In this document: piece after piece, positions 30,004 through 39,200 of the stretch | Position numbering within the stretch: the stretch's first letter is position 1 | Layout of the letters: each line of letters starts with the position of its first letter | Origin: Siphlonurus alternatus | Taxonomy: Eukaryota > Arthropoda > Insecta > Ephemeroptera > Siphlonuridae | Reading direction: 5' to 3' | DNA: 64,000 nucleotides | Assembly (NCBI GenBank): GCA_949825025.1 | Contig: OX463782.1 | Location: 39,581,951 to 39,645,950 of the forward strand | Notes under the pieces: model-generated | Databases searched by the model: none | Told to the model about the DNA's origin: nothing | What the model saw: only the letters and a program-made list of their open reading frames with translations | Translations under genes and position numbers: made by a program

Positions 30004-31308
30004 ATGGCCTTTCGTCACAATAGATCATGCGAAGGCGTGAAACCAGAACTTGATTTGTTTACAGTGCCTGTCACGCAAACAAGCGTCGAGAGGGGGTGGT
30101 GGGTGGGCAACAAACCAGTAGCCTCAATTGGAGACGATGCTCCCATTGAGTTTGTTGTACCAGGTGTTGGTGACGAGTACATAGACCTTGAGCGCACAGA
30201 GCTTCACGTTACTGCCAACATATTTAACAAAGATGGCACTCCTCTTAGCGATGCTGCCGAAGTTGGTCCTGTCAACTACTGGCTGCATTCACTTTTCTCA
30301 CAAATTGATGTGTTTATAGGAAACAAGATGGTCTCTCAGTCCAATCACCTTTACCCCTATCGTGCTTATATTGAGACGCTGCTGAATTATAATGAGAACG
30401 CTAAGCAAACGCACCTTACGTCAGCTCTCTGGTATGCCGACCAACCACATAAATTTAACGCCTCTACAAATTCAGGATATGTTGCACGCAAAGCTTTTAC
30501 AGAAAAAAGTAAGCTTGTCGACATGATTGGGAAGCCTCATTGTGACATTTTTAATCTTGACAGATATCTTTTAAATGGCGTGGAGCTAAAATTGAAACTG
30601 ATCAGATCGAACGTGTCTTTCTGTTTAATGGGGGCAACAGCTGACTTCAAAATTAATATATCTGATGTTACTTTGAAAGTCAGAAAGGTCATCATCAACC
30701 CGTCTGTTTTGATAGCGCATGCCAGAGCCTTGGAGTCTAGTCCTGCAAAATATCCATTAACTAGAGTGGACGTAAAAGCTGTTACCATTGCTAGAGACAC
30801 ACAAAGCAAAGATATTAATAACATATTTCTGGGTCAGATTCCTGACAGAATTATAGTGGGGTTCATCAGTAATTCTGCCGTTAATGGTAACAATGATCAA
30901 AACCCGTTCAACTTTCAACACTTTAATATGACGTTCCTAAGTTTGTACCTCGATGGAAGACAGGTACCCTCACAGCCCCTGCAGCCCTCATTTGCGTCAG
31001 GTAGAGAACGTTATATATCTTCATTTAATACGTTGTTTACGGGCACTGGTATTTTCAACGACGACAATGGCAATGGCCTTTCTAGAGGTGATTATGCTGG
31101 AGGCAATGTTTTGCACGCCTTTGACCTCACTCCCGATTTGTCAGCAAATTGTAAACATTGGACGTTACAAAAGCACGGAGCAGTTCGGCTTGAGGTTCAC
31201 TTTGAGCAAGCGCTCGCTGAGACAATAACGTGCATCATATACTCGGAGTTTAAAAACTTGATTGAGATCAATAAGTTTAGAAACGTGCTGGCTGACTACT
31301 CAAGATGA
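30004..31308 (+). CDS. Major capsid protein (double jelly roll)
   Basis: 434 residues, the expected size for Polinton major capsid proteins (often called PY). It is strand-rich. The first jelly roll is about residues 50-220. The second is about 230-425 and carries the conserved-looking segments LYLDGRQVPSQP, GLSRGDYAGG and AFDLTPDLS. The end (VRLEVHFEQALAETITC, then a short helix with NKFRNVL) also fits the family. In the double-jelly-roll virus lineage such proteins trimerise into hexagonal capsomers. The stop TGA overlaps the next start (ATGATGA). The frame is uninterrupted. Confidence 0.94.
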   Translation: MAFRHNRSCEGVKPELDLFTVPVTQTSVERGWWVGNKPVASIGDDAPIEFVVPGVGDEYIDLERTELHVTANIFNKDGTPLSDAAEVGPVNYWLHSLFSQIDVFIGNKMVSQSNHLYPYRAYIETLLNYNENAKQTHLTSALWYADQPHKFNASTNSGYVARKAFTEKSKLVDMIGKPHCDIFNLDRYLLNGVELKLKLIRSNVSFCLMGATADFKINISDVTLKVRKVIINPSVLIAHARALESSPAKYPLTRVDVKAVTIARDTQSKDINNIFLGQIPDRIIVGFISNSAVNGNNDQNPFNFQHFNMTFLSLYLDGRQVPSQPLQPSFASGRERYISSFNTLFTGTGIFNDDNGNGLSRGDYAGGNVLHAFDLTPDLSANCKHWTLQKHGAVRLEVHFEQALAETITCIIYSEFKNLIEINKFRNVLADYSR

Positions 31309-31856
31309 TGAGTTTTGATAATTACCTTGACATTCTAATCACTGACTCGTGTGTTGTGGATGTACAGTTTTGTGTAGATAAATTTAAAAACTATGTACCT
31401 AAAATAATCACAGTTGTGAAACTCAAGCACAGTGATGTCAAGTCATTCGTCATCGCACGGCCCGACTGGAGTCTATTTGACAGGGCTGCTGAGAGGACAA
31501 ATCATTGGCTGCAACACAACCTTCATGGCGTTTCATACACCGACGGTGACGTGGAGTGCTCTGAAGCTGAGCGAAAATTGAAGAGCATGATTGCTGACTG
31601 CTCGCACGTTTTTACAAAGGGTGATTGCAAGTATTTTTATCTGCAAGACATTCTTAAAAACAAGCAGGTGTACGATCTCATGGAGTTCGACGCCCCCTCT
31701 CTCAAGTTCCTTGTTAAGGAAGGAAAAAACACGTATCCACGTGACAGAGTGCCATACAGCCAGTCAGTCGCGCTCGAACTTCGTCGTTGGCTGCTTGATA
31801 ATGGACACCGTTTTACTTACAAACTTACTAGCCGAGGACCCATATTCAAAAAATAG
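31305..31856 (+). CDS. Conserved Polinton-associated protein, function uncertain
   Basis: 183 residues, starting within the stop of the major capsid gene; the second codon is also ATG. The layout VVDVQF near residue 18, NHWLQHNLHG near 66, DGDVE near 79 and VFTKGDCKYFYL near 101 matches a family often found next to Polinton genes in arthropods, as far as I can recall. The N-terminal strand with an acidic residue hints at an RNase H-like fold. I cannot identify a full catalytic set, so no activity is claimed. Its last 56 bases overlap the protease gene in another frame. Confidence 0.75.
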   Translation: MMSFDNYLDILITDSCVVDVQFCVDKFKNYVPKIITVVKLKHSDVKSFVIARPDWSLFDRAAERTNHWLQHNLHGVSYTDGDVECSEAERKLKSMIADCSHVFTKGDCKYFYLQDILKNKQVYDLMEFDAPSLKFLVKEGKNTYPRDRVPYSQSVALELRRWLLDNGHRFTYKLTSRGPIFKK

Positions 31857-32334
31857 TTTTCACGGTGTGTTTGCAGCTGATCAGTTGCCTGTGCGTGTTT
31901 CTCTGCCCTCTGCGGTTATAGCCAATACGGACGAAAGTGCTAAAGAAGGACAACATTGGACTGCTTTTTACATTAATGAGTATAGAGAAGGAGAATTTTT
32001 TGATAGCTATGGCTTCAGGCCAATTGTTGCTCAACATAGTCAGTTTTTGTATAATAATGCGAGTGTGTGGTTCTACAATGATGTGCAGCTTCAAGCCATG
32101 AATTCTAGTGTTTGTGGCCATTATTGTGCTGTTTATCTGGCATTGAGATGCCGAAATATTCCAATGCAACATGTTTTAAAAATTTTGGACGGTGGTCGTT
32201 CTTTACATTCTAATGATAGAAATGTTTTGACCTTGTTTAACTCTATTTTTTTAAAAAGAAAACATATGTGTTCCATTTGGTCAGCTGATTGCCATTGTGT
32301 TCAGGGCTGTTGCGCAAGGGGCTACAGCATGTAA
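31801..32334 (+). CDS. Adenovirus-type cysteine protease (maturation protease)
   Basis: 177 residues from an ATG inside the preceding gene; the frame is open further upstream, but that part is only a shadow of the neighbour. The catalytic set in adenain order is H52 (EGQHW), D68 (FFDSYG), Q98 (LQA) and C105 (VCGHYC). Adenoviral, virophage and Polinton proteases of this clan (C5/Ulp1-like) cut virion precursor proteins, often after Gly-Gly. Two nearby proteins (25918, 29512) contain GG stretches that could be substrates. The C terminus is Cys-rich (CHCVQGCCARG), which may be structural. All catalytic residues are present. Confidence 0.92.
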   Translation: MDTVLLTNLLAEDPYSKNSFHGVFAADQLPVRVSLPSAVIANTDESAKEGQHWTAFYINEYREGEFFDSYGFRPIVAQHSQFLYNNASVWFYNDVQLQAMNSSVCGHYCAVYLALRCRNIPMQHVLKILDGGRSLHSNDRNVLTLFNSIFLKRKHMCSIWSADCHCVQGCCARGYSM

Positions 32335-32342
32335 CTAACTTT

Positions 32343-32378
32343 TATATAAATACATGTTAGTAATAGAAACACTTCAGT
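32343..32378 (+). promoter_or_regulatory. TATATAAA plus TCAGT initiator before the last gene
   Basis: TATATAAA at 32343-32350 and TTCAGT at 32373-32378, with the A 33 bp downstream, the same geometry as at the polymerase promoter. The ATG at 32354 lies before the predicted start of transcription, so the ATG at 32402 is preferred for the following gene. Confidence 0.7.
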
Positions 32379-32401
32379 CAGGAATACACCTCGCTACTGT
32401 C

Positions 32402-33160
32402 ATGTACCGTAAAAGATCGCGTTCCAGTTATAACATTAAGAGAGCTCTGCGACTACGCCGCTACAGAAAAATCAGCGCTCCGCAGGAGATTGAAGAGCAG
32501 TCTCGGCAAATTGGGGTCCAGCGTGTTGTTTATCCACTCGACATAACTCAAGAAAGAAACGTCTCCATATATCAAGACCCCGTTCGTGACTTTGAAACTT
32601 TTGTTGAGTTGTCAGCGATTGGATACGAAAGCCTTGTGTTGTCTGATGCTGAGTGGGACGCTTTAGTTGTAGCAGGTGAAACATTTGAAAAACACCTGAC
32701 TGGAATTGTGGACTTAAAAAACGTTAACGAGGCTCCTGTCAAATTGAGTGACCTGCACTATGTTATCTGTGGTAAAAGTTGGCACAGACGTGTCGTGTTT
32801 ATTAAATCATCGCAGCCAACACTCGAAACAAATATGCCGATGTACATGCTCACATCTGCAACTTGGGCTGCTTTAAAAAATCTTGCTCCAGTTGTGTCGC
32901 ATGCTGTATTCTCTAGGAAGAAGTGGCGTATTGCCGCTAGACGGCTCTTTGAAGAAGTGCGCAAAATATACACTAACATTCTTCGTGAAAGGTGCATTGA
33001 CGTGGGAGACATTGGGGGAGTGAAAAATGAGGAATTGCTAAAAGCTGCCATGGAGCAGGCAGTCATTGATGATACCGCCAATTCTGCTAGTTATCATTCC
33101 TCTTTTGATACTCACTTCTTTCTGAAAGAGATATATATCTATTATGCTACAATGTTTTGA
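32402..33160 (+). CDS. Unknown Polinton protein, last gene of the element
   Basis: I do not recognise a family. From the preferred ATG it has 252 residues; an in-frame ATG at 32354 would add 16. The first 25 residues are very basic (YRKRSRSSYNIKRALRLRRYRK), like a nuclear-localisation or nucleic-acid-binding tail. The middle has a mixed alpha/beta look with WDALVVAGETFEKHL and HYVICGKSWHRRVVFI. A basic helix follows (SRKKWRIAARRLFEEVRKIY). It has its own well-formed promoter and is followed by poly(A) signals. It could be a DNA-binding regulator or virion protein; neither is shown. Confidence 0.8.
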   Translation: MYRKRSRSSYNIKRALRLRRYRKISAPQEIEEQSRQIGVQRVVYPLDITQERNVSIYQDPVRDFETFVELSAIGYESLVLSDAEWDALVVAGETFEKHLTGIVDLKNVNEAPVKLSDLHYVICGKSWHRRVVFIKSSQPTLETNMPMYMLTSATWAALKNLAPVVSHAVFSRKKWRIAARRLFEEVRKIYTNILRERCIDVGDIGGVKNEELLKAAMEQAVIDDTANSASYHSSFDTHFFLKEIYIYYATMF

Positions 33161-33196
33161 ATAATGTTTGAAAATATATTGTGTGTTTTTTTTTGT

Positions 33197-33253
33197 AATA
33201 AAGATTTATATTTTTTTAATAAATTTATCCATGTATAATCGGTTGTTAATAAA
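33197..33253 (+). terminator. Cluster of three poly(A) signals
   Basis: AATAAA at 33197-33202, 33218-33223 and 33248-33253, within 100 bp of the last stop codon. They probably serve all right-half transcripts, since no AATAAA lies in the spacers between 25859 and 32401. Confidence 0.65.
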
Positions 33254-33531
33254 GCATAAGGTGAACTTTTCAATACTAAGCTGTTATTGTTCTTTCTAAT
33301 GTTAGTTCCATTGATAGTATTTAATTCTCAAAGTTTAATTTTTTCATTCACAAAAAAAAGACAAAAACATACAGAAAATATTGCAATAATTGAGGAGGCC
33401 ATTAAAATTTATAACACAGAAAAGATATTAATCTTGTTACAAGCAGTCTTGAAGGGCAGTATCTACTAGCGCCGTTTACGCAACATAGGTCAACTCTCAC
33501 GTGCAGTGACTGTAAATAGGCGCTGCAGGGT
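33254..33531. other. Right subterminal region, no supported gene
   Basis: A 56-codon ATG frame at 33299-33469 lies past the poly(A) cluster and has no promoter or recognisable content. The words caactctcacgtg and gtgcagtgac near 33491-33510 form partial dyads. Nothing else is seen. Confidence 0.5.
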
Positions 33532-33636
33532 GTTTTTGTTATTGTACTCTGTTTTTCATCTATTTTAATGAAAAAACAATAACATAGTCAAGGTCTTTTA
33601 GTGCCATCGGTGCCCTATCCCGTGTACATGGGTAGT
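33532..33636. repeat. Right terminal inverted repeat
   Basis: Reverse complement of the left repeat over about 105 bp. Its outer end reads CATGGGTAGT. Confidence 0.93.
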
Positions 33637-33642
33637 TAAGAC
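33637..33642. repeat. Right target-site duplication TAAGAC
   Basis: Matches 15914-15919 and is followed by actaaggatatcc, the normal continuation of the satellite. Confidence 0.92.
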
Positions 33643-36282
33643 ACTAAGGATATCCATATTATACCTCATTAAATAATAAAGGTTGGAAATGGAACCTACT
33701 AGTGGTTACATAAGTACCTAGAAATAAATTTTATTGCAACCTCCGTCAAATTTTAATTACACTTAAAACAATTAAAAAATGCGGCCTGGATTTCAAGTCA
33801 ATATTTTTGCACCTCGATATTATGCAAATATTGTAACGTCTATATGAAAATTCACATTTCATTCTCAAGTCCTTTACATTCTTCTGTTCAATTTATCCTC
33901 TGAGAAAAAATTTTGGTTTAAAGTGGAACTATATGTGGTTACTAATGTATCCAGAAATAATACAGATGAAATAAGAACAGTCAATTAAAGTAGCCTAAGA
34001 CACTAAGGATATCCATATTATACCTCATTAAATAATAAAGGTTGGAAATGGAACCTACTAGTGGTTACATAAGTACCTAGAAATTAATTTTATTGCAACC
34101 TCCGTCAAATTTTAATTACACTTAAAACAATTAAAAAATGCGGCTTGGATTTCAAGTCAATATTTTTGCACCTCGATATTATGCAAACATTGTAACGTCT
34201 ATAAGAAAATTAACATTCCTTAAGTCCTTTACATTCTTCTGTTCAATATATCCTCTGAGAAAAAATTTTGGTTTAAGGTGGAACAATATGTGGTTACTAA
34301 TGTATCCAGAAATAATATCAACTGAATGCTCACATGTAATATATATTTTGCATAGATTAAAAAAATTGAATGGATGACATCATTGCACAGATGAATTAAG
34401 TACGGTCAATTAAAGTAGCCTAAGACACTAAGAATATCCATATTATACCTCATTAAATAATGAAGGTTGGAAATGGAACCTGCTTGTGGTTACATAAGTA
34501 CCTAGAAATTCATTTTATTGCAACCTCCGTCAAATTTTAATTACACTTAAAACAATTAAAAAATGCGGCTTGGATTTCAAGTCAATATTTTTGCACCTCG
34601 ATATTATGCAAACATTGTAACGTCTATAAGAAAATTAACATTCCTCAAGTCCTTTTACATTCTTCTGTTCAATTTATCCTCTGAGAAAAAATTTTGGTTT
34701 AAAGTGGAACTATATGTGGTTACTGATGTATCCAGAAATAATACAGATGAAATAAGTACGGTCAATTAAAGAAGCCTAAGACACTAAGGATATCCATATT
34801 ATACCTCATTAAATAATAAAGGTTGGAAATGGAACCTACTAGTGGTTACATAAGTACCTAGAAATAAATTTTATTGCAACCTCCGTCAAATTTTAATTAC
34901 ACTTAAAACAATTAAAAAATGCGGCTTGGATTTCAAGTCAATATTTTTGCACCTCGATATTATGCAAACATTGTAACGACTCAGTAACGTCTATAAGAAA
35001 ATTAACATTCCTCAAGTCCTTTTACATTCTTCTGTTCAATTTATCCTCTGAGAAAAAATTTTGGTTTAAAGTTGAACTATATGTGGTTACTAATGTATCC
35101 AGAAATAATACAGATGAAATAAGTACGGTCAATTAAAGAAGCATAAGACACTAAAGATATCCATATTATACCTCATTAAATAATAAAGGTTGGAAATGGA
35201 ATTTACTAGTGGTTACATAAGTACCTAGAAATAAATTTTATTGCAACCTCCGTCAATTTTAATTACACTTAAAACAATTAAAAAATGCGGCCTGGATTTC
35301 AAGTCAATATTTTTGCACCTCGATATTATGCAAATATTGTAACGTCTATATGAAAATTCACATTTCATTCTCAAGTCCTTTACATTTTTCTGTTCAATTT
35401 ATCCTCTGAGAAAAAATTTTGGTTTAAAGTGGAACTATATGTGGTTACTAATGTATCCAGAAATAATACAGATGAAATAAGTACAGTCAATTAAAGTAGC
35501 CTAAGACACTAAGGATATCCATATTATACCTCATTAAATAATAAAGGTTGGAAATAGAACCTACTAGTGGTTACATAAGTACCTAGAAATTAATTTTATT
35601 GCAACCTCCGTCAAATTTTAATTACACTTAAAACAATTAAAAAATGCGGCTTGGATTTCAAGTCAATATTTTTGCACCTCGATATTATGCAAACATTGTA
35701 ACGTCTGTAAGAAAATTAACATTCCTCAAGTCCTTTACATTCTTCTGTTCAATTTATCCTCTGAGAAAAAAATTTGGTTTAAGGTGGAACAATATGTGGT
35801 TACTAATGTATCCAGAAATAATATCAACTGAATGCTCACATGTAATATATATTTTGCATAGATTAAAAAAAATTGAATGGATGACATTATTGCACAGATG
35901 AATTAAGTACGGTCAATTAAAGTAGCCTAAGACACTAAGGATATCCATATTATACCTCATTAAATAATGAAGGTTGGAAATGGAACCTGCTAGTGGTTAC
36001 ATAAGTACCTAGAAATTAATTTTATTGCAACCTCCGTCAAATTTTAATTACACTTAAAACAATTAAAAAATGCGGCTTGGATTTCAAGTCAATATTTTTG
36101 CACCTCGATATTATGCAAACATTGTAACGTCTATAAGAAAATTAACATTCCTCAAGTCCTTTACATTCTTCTGTTCAATTTATCCTCTGAGAAAAAATTT
36201 TGGTTTAAAGTGGAACTATATGTGGTTACTAATGTATCCAGAAATAATACAGATGAAATAACGACGGTCAATTAAAGTAGCC
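33643..36282. repeat. Satellite unit to the right of the Polinton, including the empty-site paralogue
   Basis: Positions about 34.6-36.28 kb repeat 14.2-15.92 kb at an offset of about 20,369 bp. Subtracting the element plus one target duplication (17,723 bp) leaves an original tandem period of about 2,646 bp. The paralogue of the insertion point is at about 36283, where gcctaagacactaagg is uninterrupted. No gene is seen. Confidence 0.9.
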
Positions 36283-39200
36283 TAAGACACTAAGGATATC
36301 CATATTATACCTCATTAAATAATAAAGGTTGGAAATGGAACCTACTAGTGGTTACATAAGTACCTAGAAATAAATTTTATTGCAACCTCCGTCAAATTTT
36401 AATTACACTTAAAACAATTAAAAAATGCGGCTTGGATTTCAAGTCAATATTTTTGCACCTCGATATTATGCAAACATTGTAACGTCTATAAGAAAATTAA
36501 CATTCCTCAAGTCCTTTTACATTCTTCTGTTCAATTTATCCTCTGAGAAAAAATTTTGGTTTAAGGTGGAACTATATGTGGTTACTAATGTATCCAGAAA
36601 TAATATCAACTGAATGCTCACATGTTATATCTATTTTGCATAGATTAAAAAAAATTGAATGGATGACATCATTGCACAGATGAATTAAGTATGGTCGATT
36701 AAAGTAGCCTAAGACACTAAGGATATCCATATTATACCTCATTAAATAATAAAGGTTGGAAATGGAACCTACTAGTGGTTACATAAGTACCTAGGCATAA
36801 ATTTTATTGCAACCTCCGTCAAATTTTAATTACACTTAAAACAATTGAAAAATGAGCTTGGATTTCAAGTCAATATTTTTGCACCTCGAAAATATGCAAA
36901 CATTGTAACGTCTATCTGAAAATTCACATTCCTCAAGTCCTTTTCATTCTTCTGTTCAATTCATCCTAAGAAAAATTTTGGTTTAAGGTGGAACTATATG
37001 TGGTTACTAATGTTTCTACAAAAAATATCAACTGAATGCTCACATGTTAAATATTTTTGAATTAGAGCTCTATAGATAACAAAGGTATTTGCCAATATAA
37101 ATTTTGCATTTTTTCACGATAAATAATTTAAAAGGGTCATTTGACCCTCAAGGATTGAAGGGTCGTAAATTTAAGGGTCATTATTAGATCCGCCATCAAT
37201 TATACCAAACATAAAAATAGGATTTAAAATGGAACCTACTAGTGGTTACAAAAGTACCTAGAAATAAATTTTATTGCAACCTCCGTCAAATTTTAATTAC
37301 ACTTAAAAATAAAATGCGGCTTGGATTTCAAGTCAATTTTTTTTCAACCCGATATTATGCAAACATTGTAACGTCTATAAGAAAATTAACATTCCTCAAG
37401 TCCATTACATTCTTCTGTTCAATTTATCTTCTGAGAAAAAATTTTGGTTTAAGGTGGAACTATATGTGGTTACTAATGTATCCAGAAATAATATCAACTG
37501 AATGCTCACATGTAATATATATTTTGCATAGATTAAAAAAAATTGAATGGATGACATCATTGCACAGATGAATTAAGTACGGTCAATTAAAGTAGCCTAA
37601 GACACTAAGGATATCCATATTATACCTCATTAAATAATAAAGGTTGGAAATGGAACCTACTAGTGGTTACATAAGTAACTAGAAATTAATTTTATTGCAA
37701 ATTCCGTCAAATTTTAATTACACTTAAAACAATTAAAAATTGCGGCTTGGATTTCAAGTGAATATTTTTGCACCTCGATATTATGCAAACATTGTAACGT
37801 CTATATGAAAATTCACATTCGTCAAGTCCTTTACATTCTTCTGTTCAATTCATCCTGAGAAAAATTTTGGTTTAAGGTGGAACTATATGTGGTTACTAAT
37901 GTATCTACAAAAAATATCAACTGAACGCTCACATGTTAAATATTTTTGAATTAGAGCTCTATAGATAACAAAGGTATTTGCCAATATCAATTTTGCATTT
38001 TTTCACGATAAATAATTTAAAAGGGTCATTTGACCCTCAAGGATTGAAGGGTCGCAAATTTAAGGGTCATTATTAGATCCGCCATCAATTATACCAAACA
38101 TAAAAATAGGATTTAAAATGGAACCTGCTAGTGGTTACAAAAGTACCTAGAAATAAATTTTATTGCAACCTCCGTCAAATTTTAATTACATTTAAAAAAT
38201 AAAATGCGGCTTGGATTTCAATTCAATATTTTTGCACCTCGATATTATGCAAATATTGTAACGTCTATATGAAAATTCACATTTCATTCTCAAGTCCTTT
38301 ACATTAATTCTTCTGTTCAATTTATCCTCTGAAAAAAAATTTTGGTTTAAAGTGGAACTATATGTGGTTACTAATGTATCCAGAAATAATACAGATGAAA
38401 TAAGTACGGTCAATTAAAGTAGCCTAAGACACTAAGGATATCCATATTATACCTCATTAAATAATAAAGGTTGGAAATGGAACCTACTAGTGGTTACATA
38501 AGTACCTAGAAATAAATTTTATTATTGCAACCTCCGTCAAATTTTAATTACACTTAAAACAATTAAAAAATGCGGCTTGGATTTCAAGTCAATATTTTTG
38601 CACCTCGATATTATGCAAATATTGTAACGTCTATATGAAAATTCACATTTCATTCTCAAGTCCTTTACATTCTTCTGTTCAATTTATCCTCTGAAAATAA
38701 ATTTTGGTTTAAAGTGGAACTATATGTGGTTACTAATGTATCCAGAAATAATACAGATGAAATAAGTACGGTCAATTAAAGTAGCCTAAGACACTAAGGA
38801 TATCCATATTATACCTCATTAAATAATAAAGGTTGGAAATGGAACCCACTAGAAGTTACATAAGTACCTAGAAATAAAATTTATTGCAACCTCCGTCAAA
38901 TTTTATTTACACTTAAAAAATAAAATGCGGCTTGGATTTCAATTCAATATTTTTGCACCTCGATATTATGCAAATATTGTAACGTCTATATGAAAATTCA
39001 CATTTCATTCTCAAGTCCTTTACATTAATTCTTCTGTTCAATTTATCCTCTGAGAAAAAATTTTGGTTTAAAGTGGAACTATATGTGGATACTAATGTAT
39101 CCAGAAATAATTTAAAATGAATGCTCACATGTTATATATATTTTGCATAGATTAAAAAAAAATTGAATGGATGACATCATTGCACAGATGAATTAATTAC

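Larger units (their letters stand above)
15920..33636 (+). mobile_element. Complete Maverick/Polinton element (17.7 kb)
   Basis: Bounded by inverted repeats beginning ACTACCCATG and ending CATGGGTAGT and by a 6-bp target duplication. It carries the full hallmark set of Polintons: protein-primed family B polymerase, retroviral-type integrase, A32/FtsK-like packaging ATPase, adenovirus-type protease, major double-jelly-roll and minor capsid proteins. Several Polinton-associated proteins of unknown role are also present. None of the core frames is interrupted apart from introns in the polymerase. Known biology: Polintons are self-synthesising DNA transposons and are thought able to form virions. 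Inference: this copy is structurally intact and could be active. Confidence 0.97.

Noticed and set aside
33299..33469. 56-codon frame near the right end
   Set aside because: It lies past the poly(A) cluster with no promoter or domain; likely chance.
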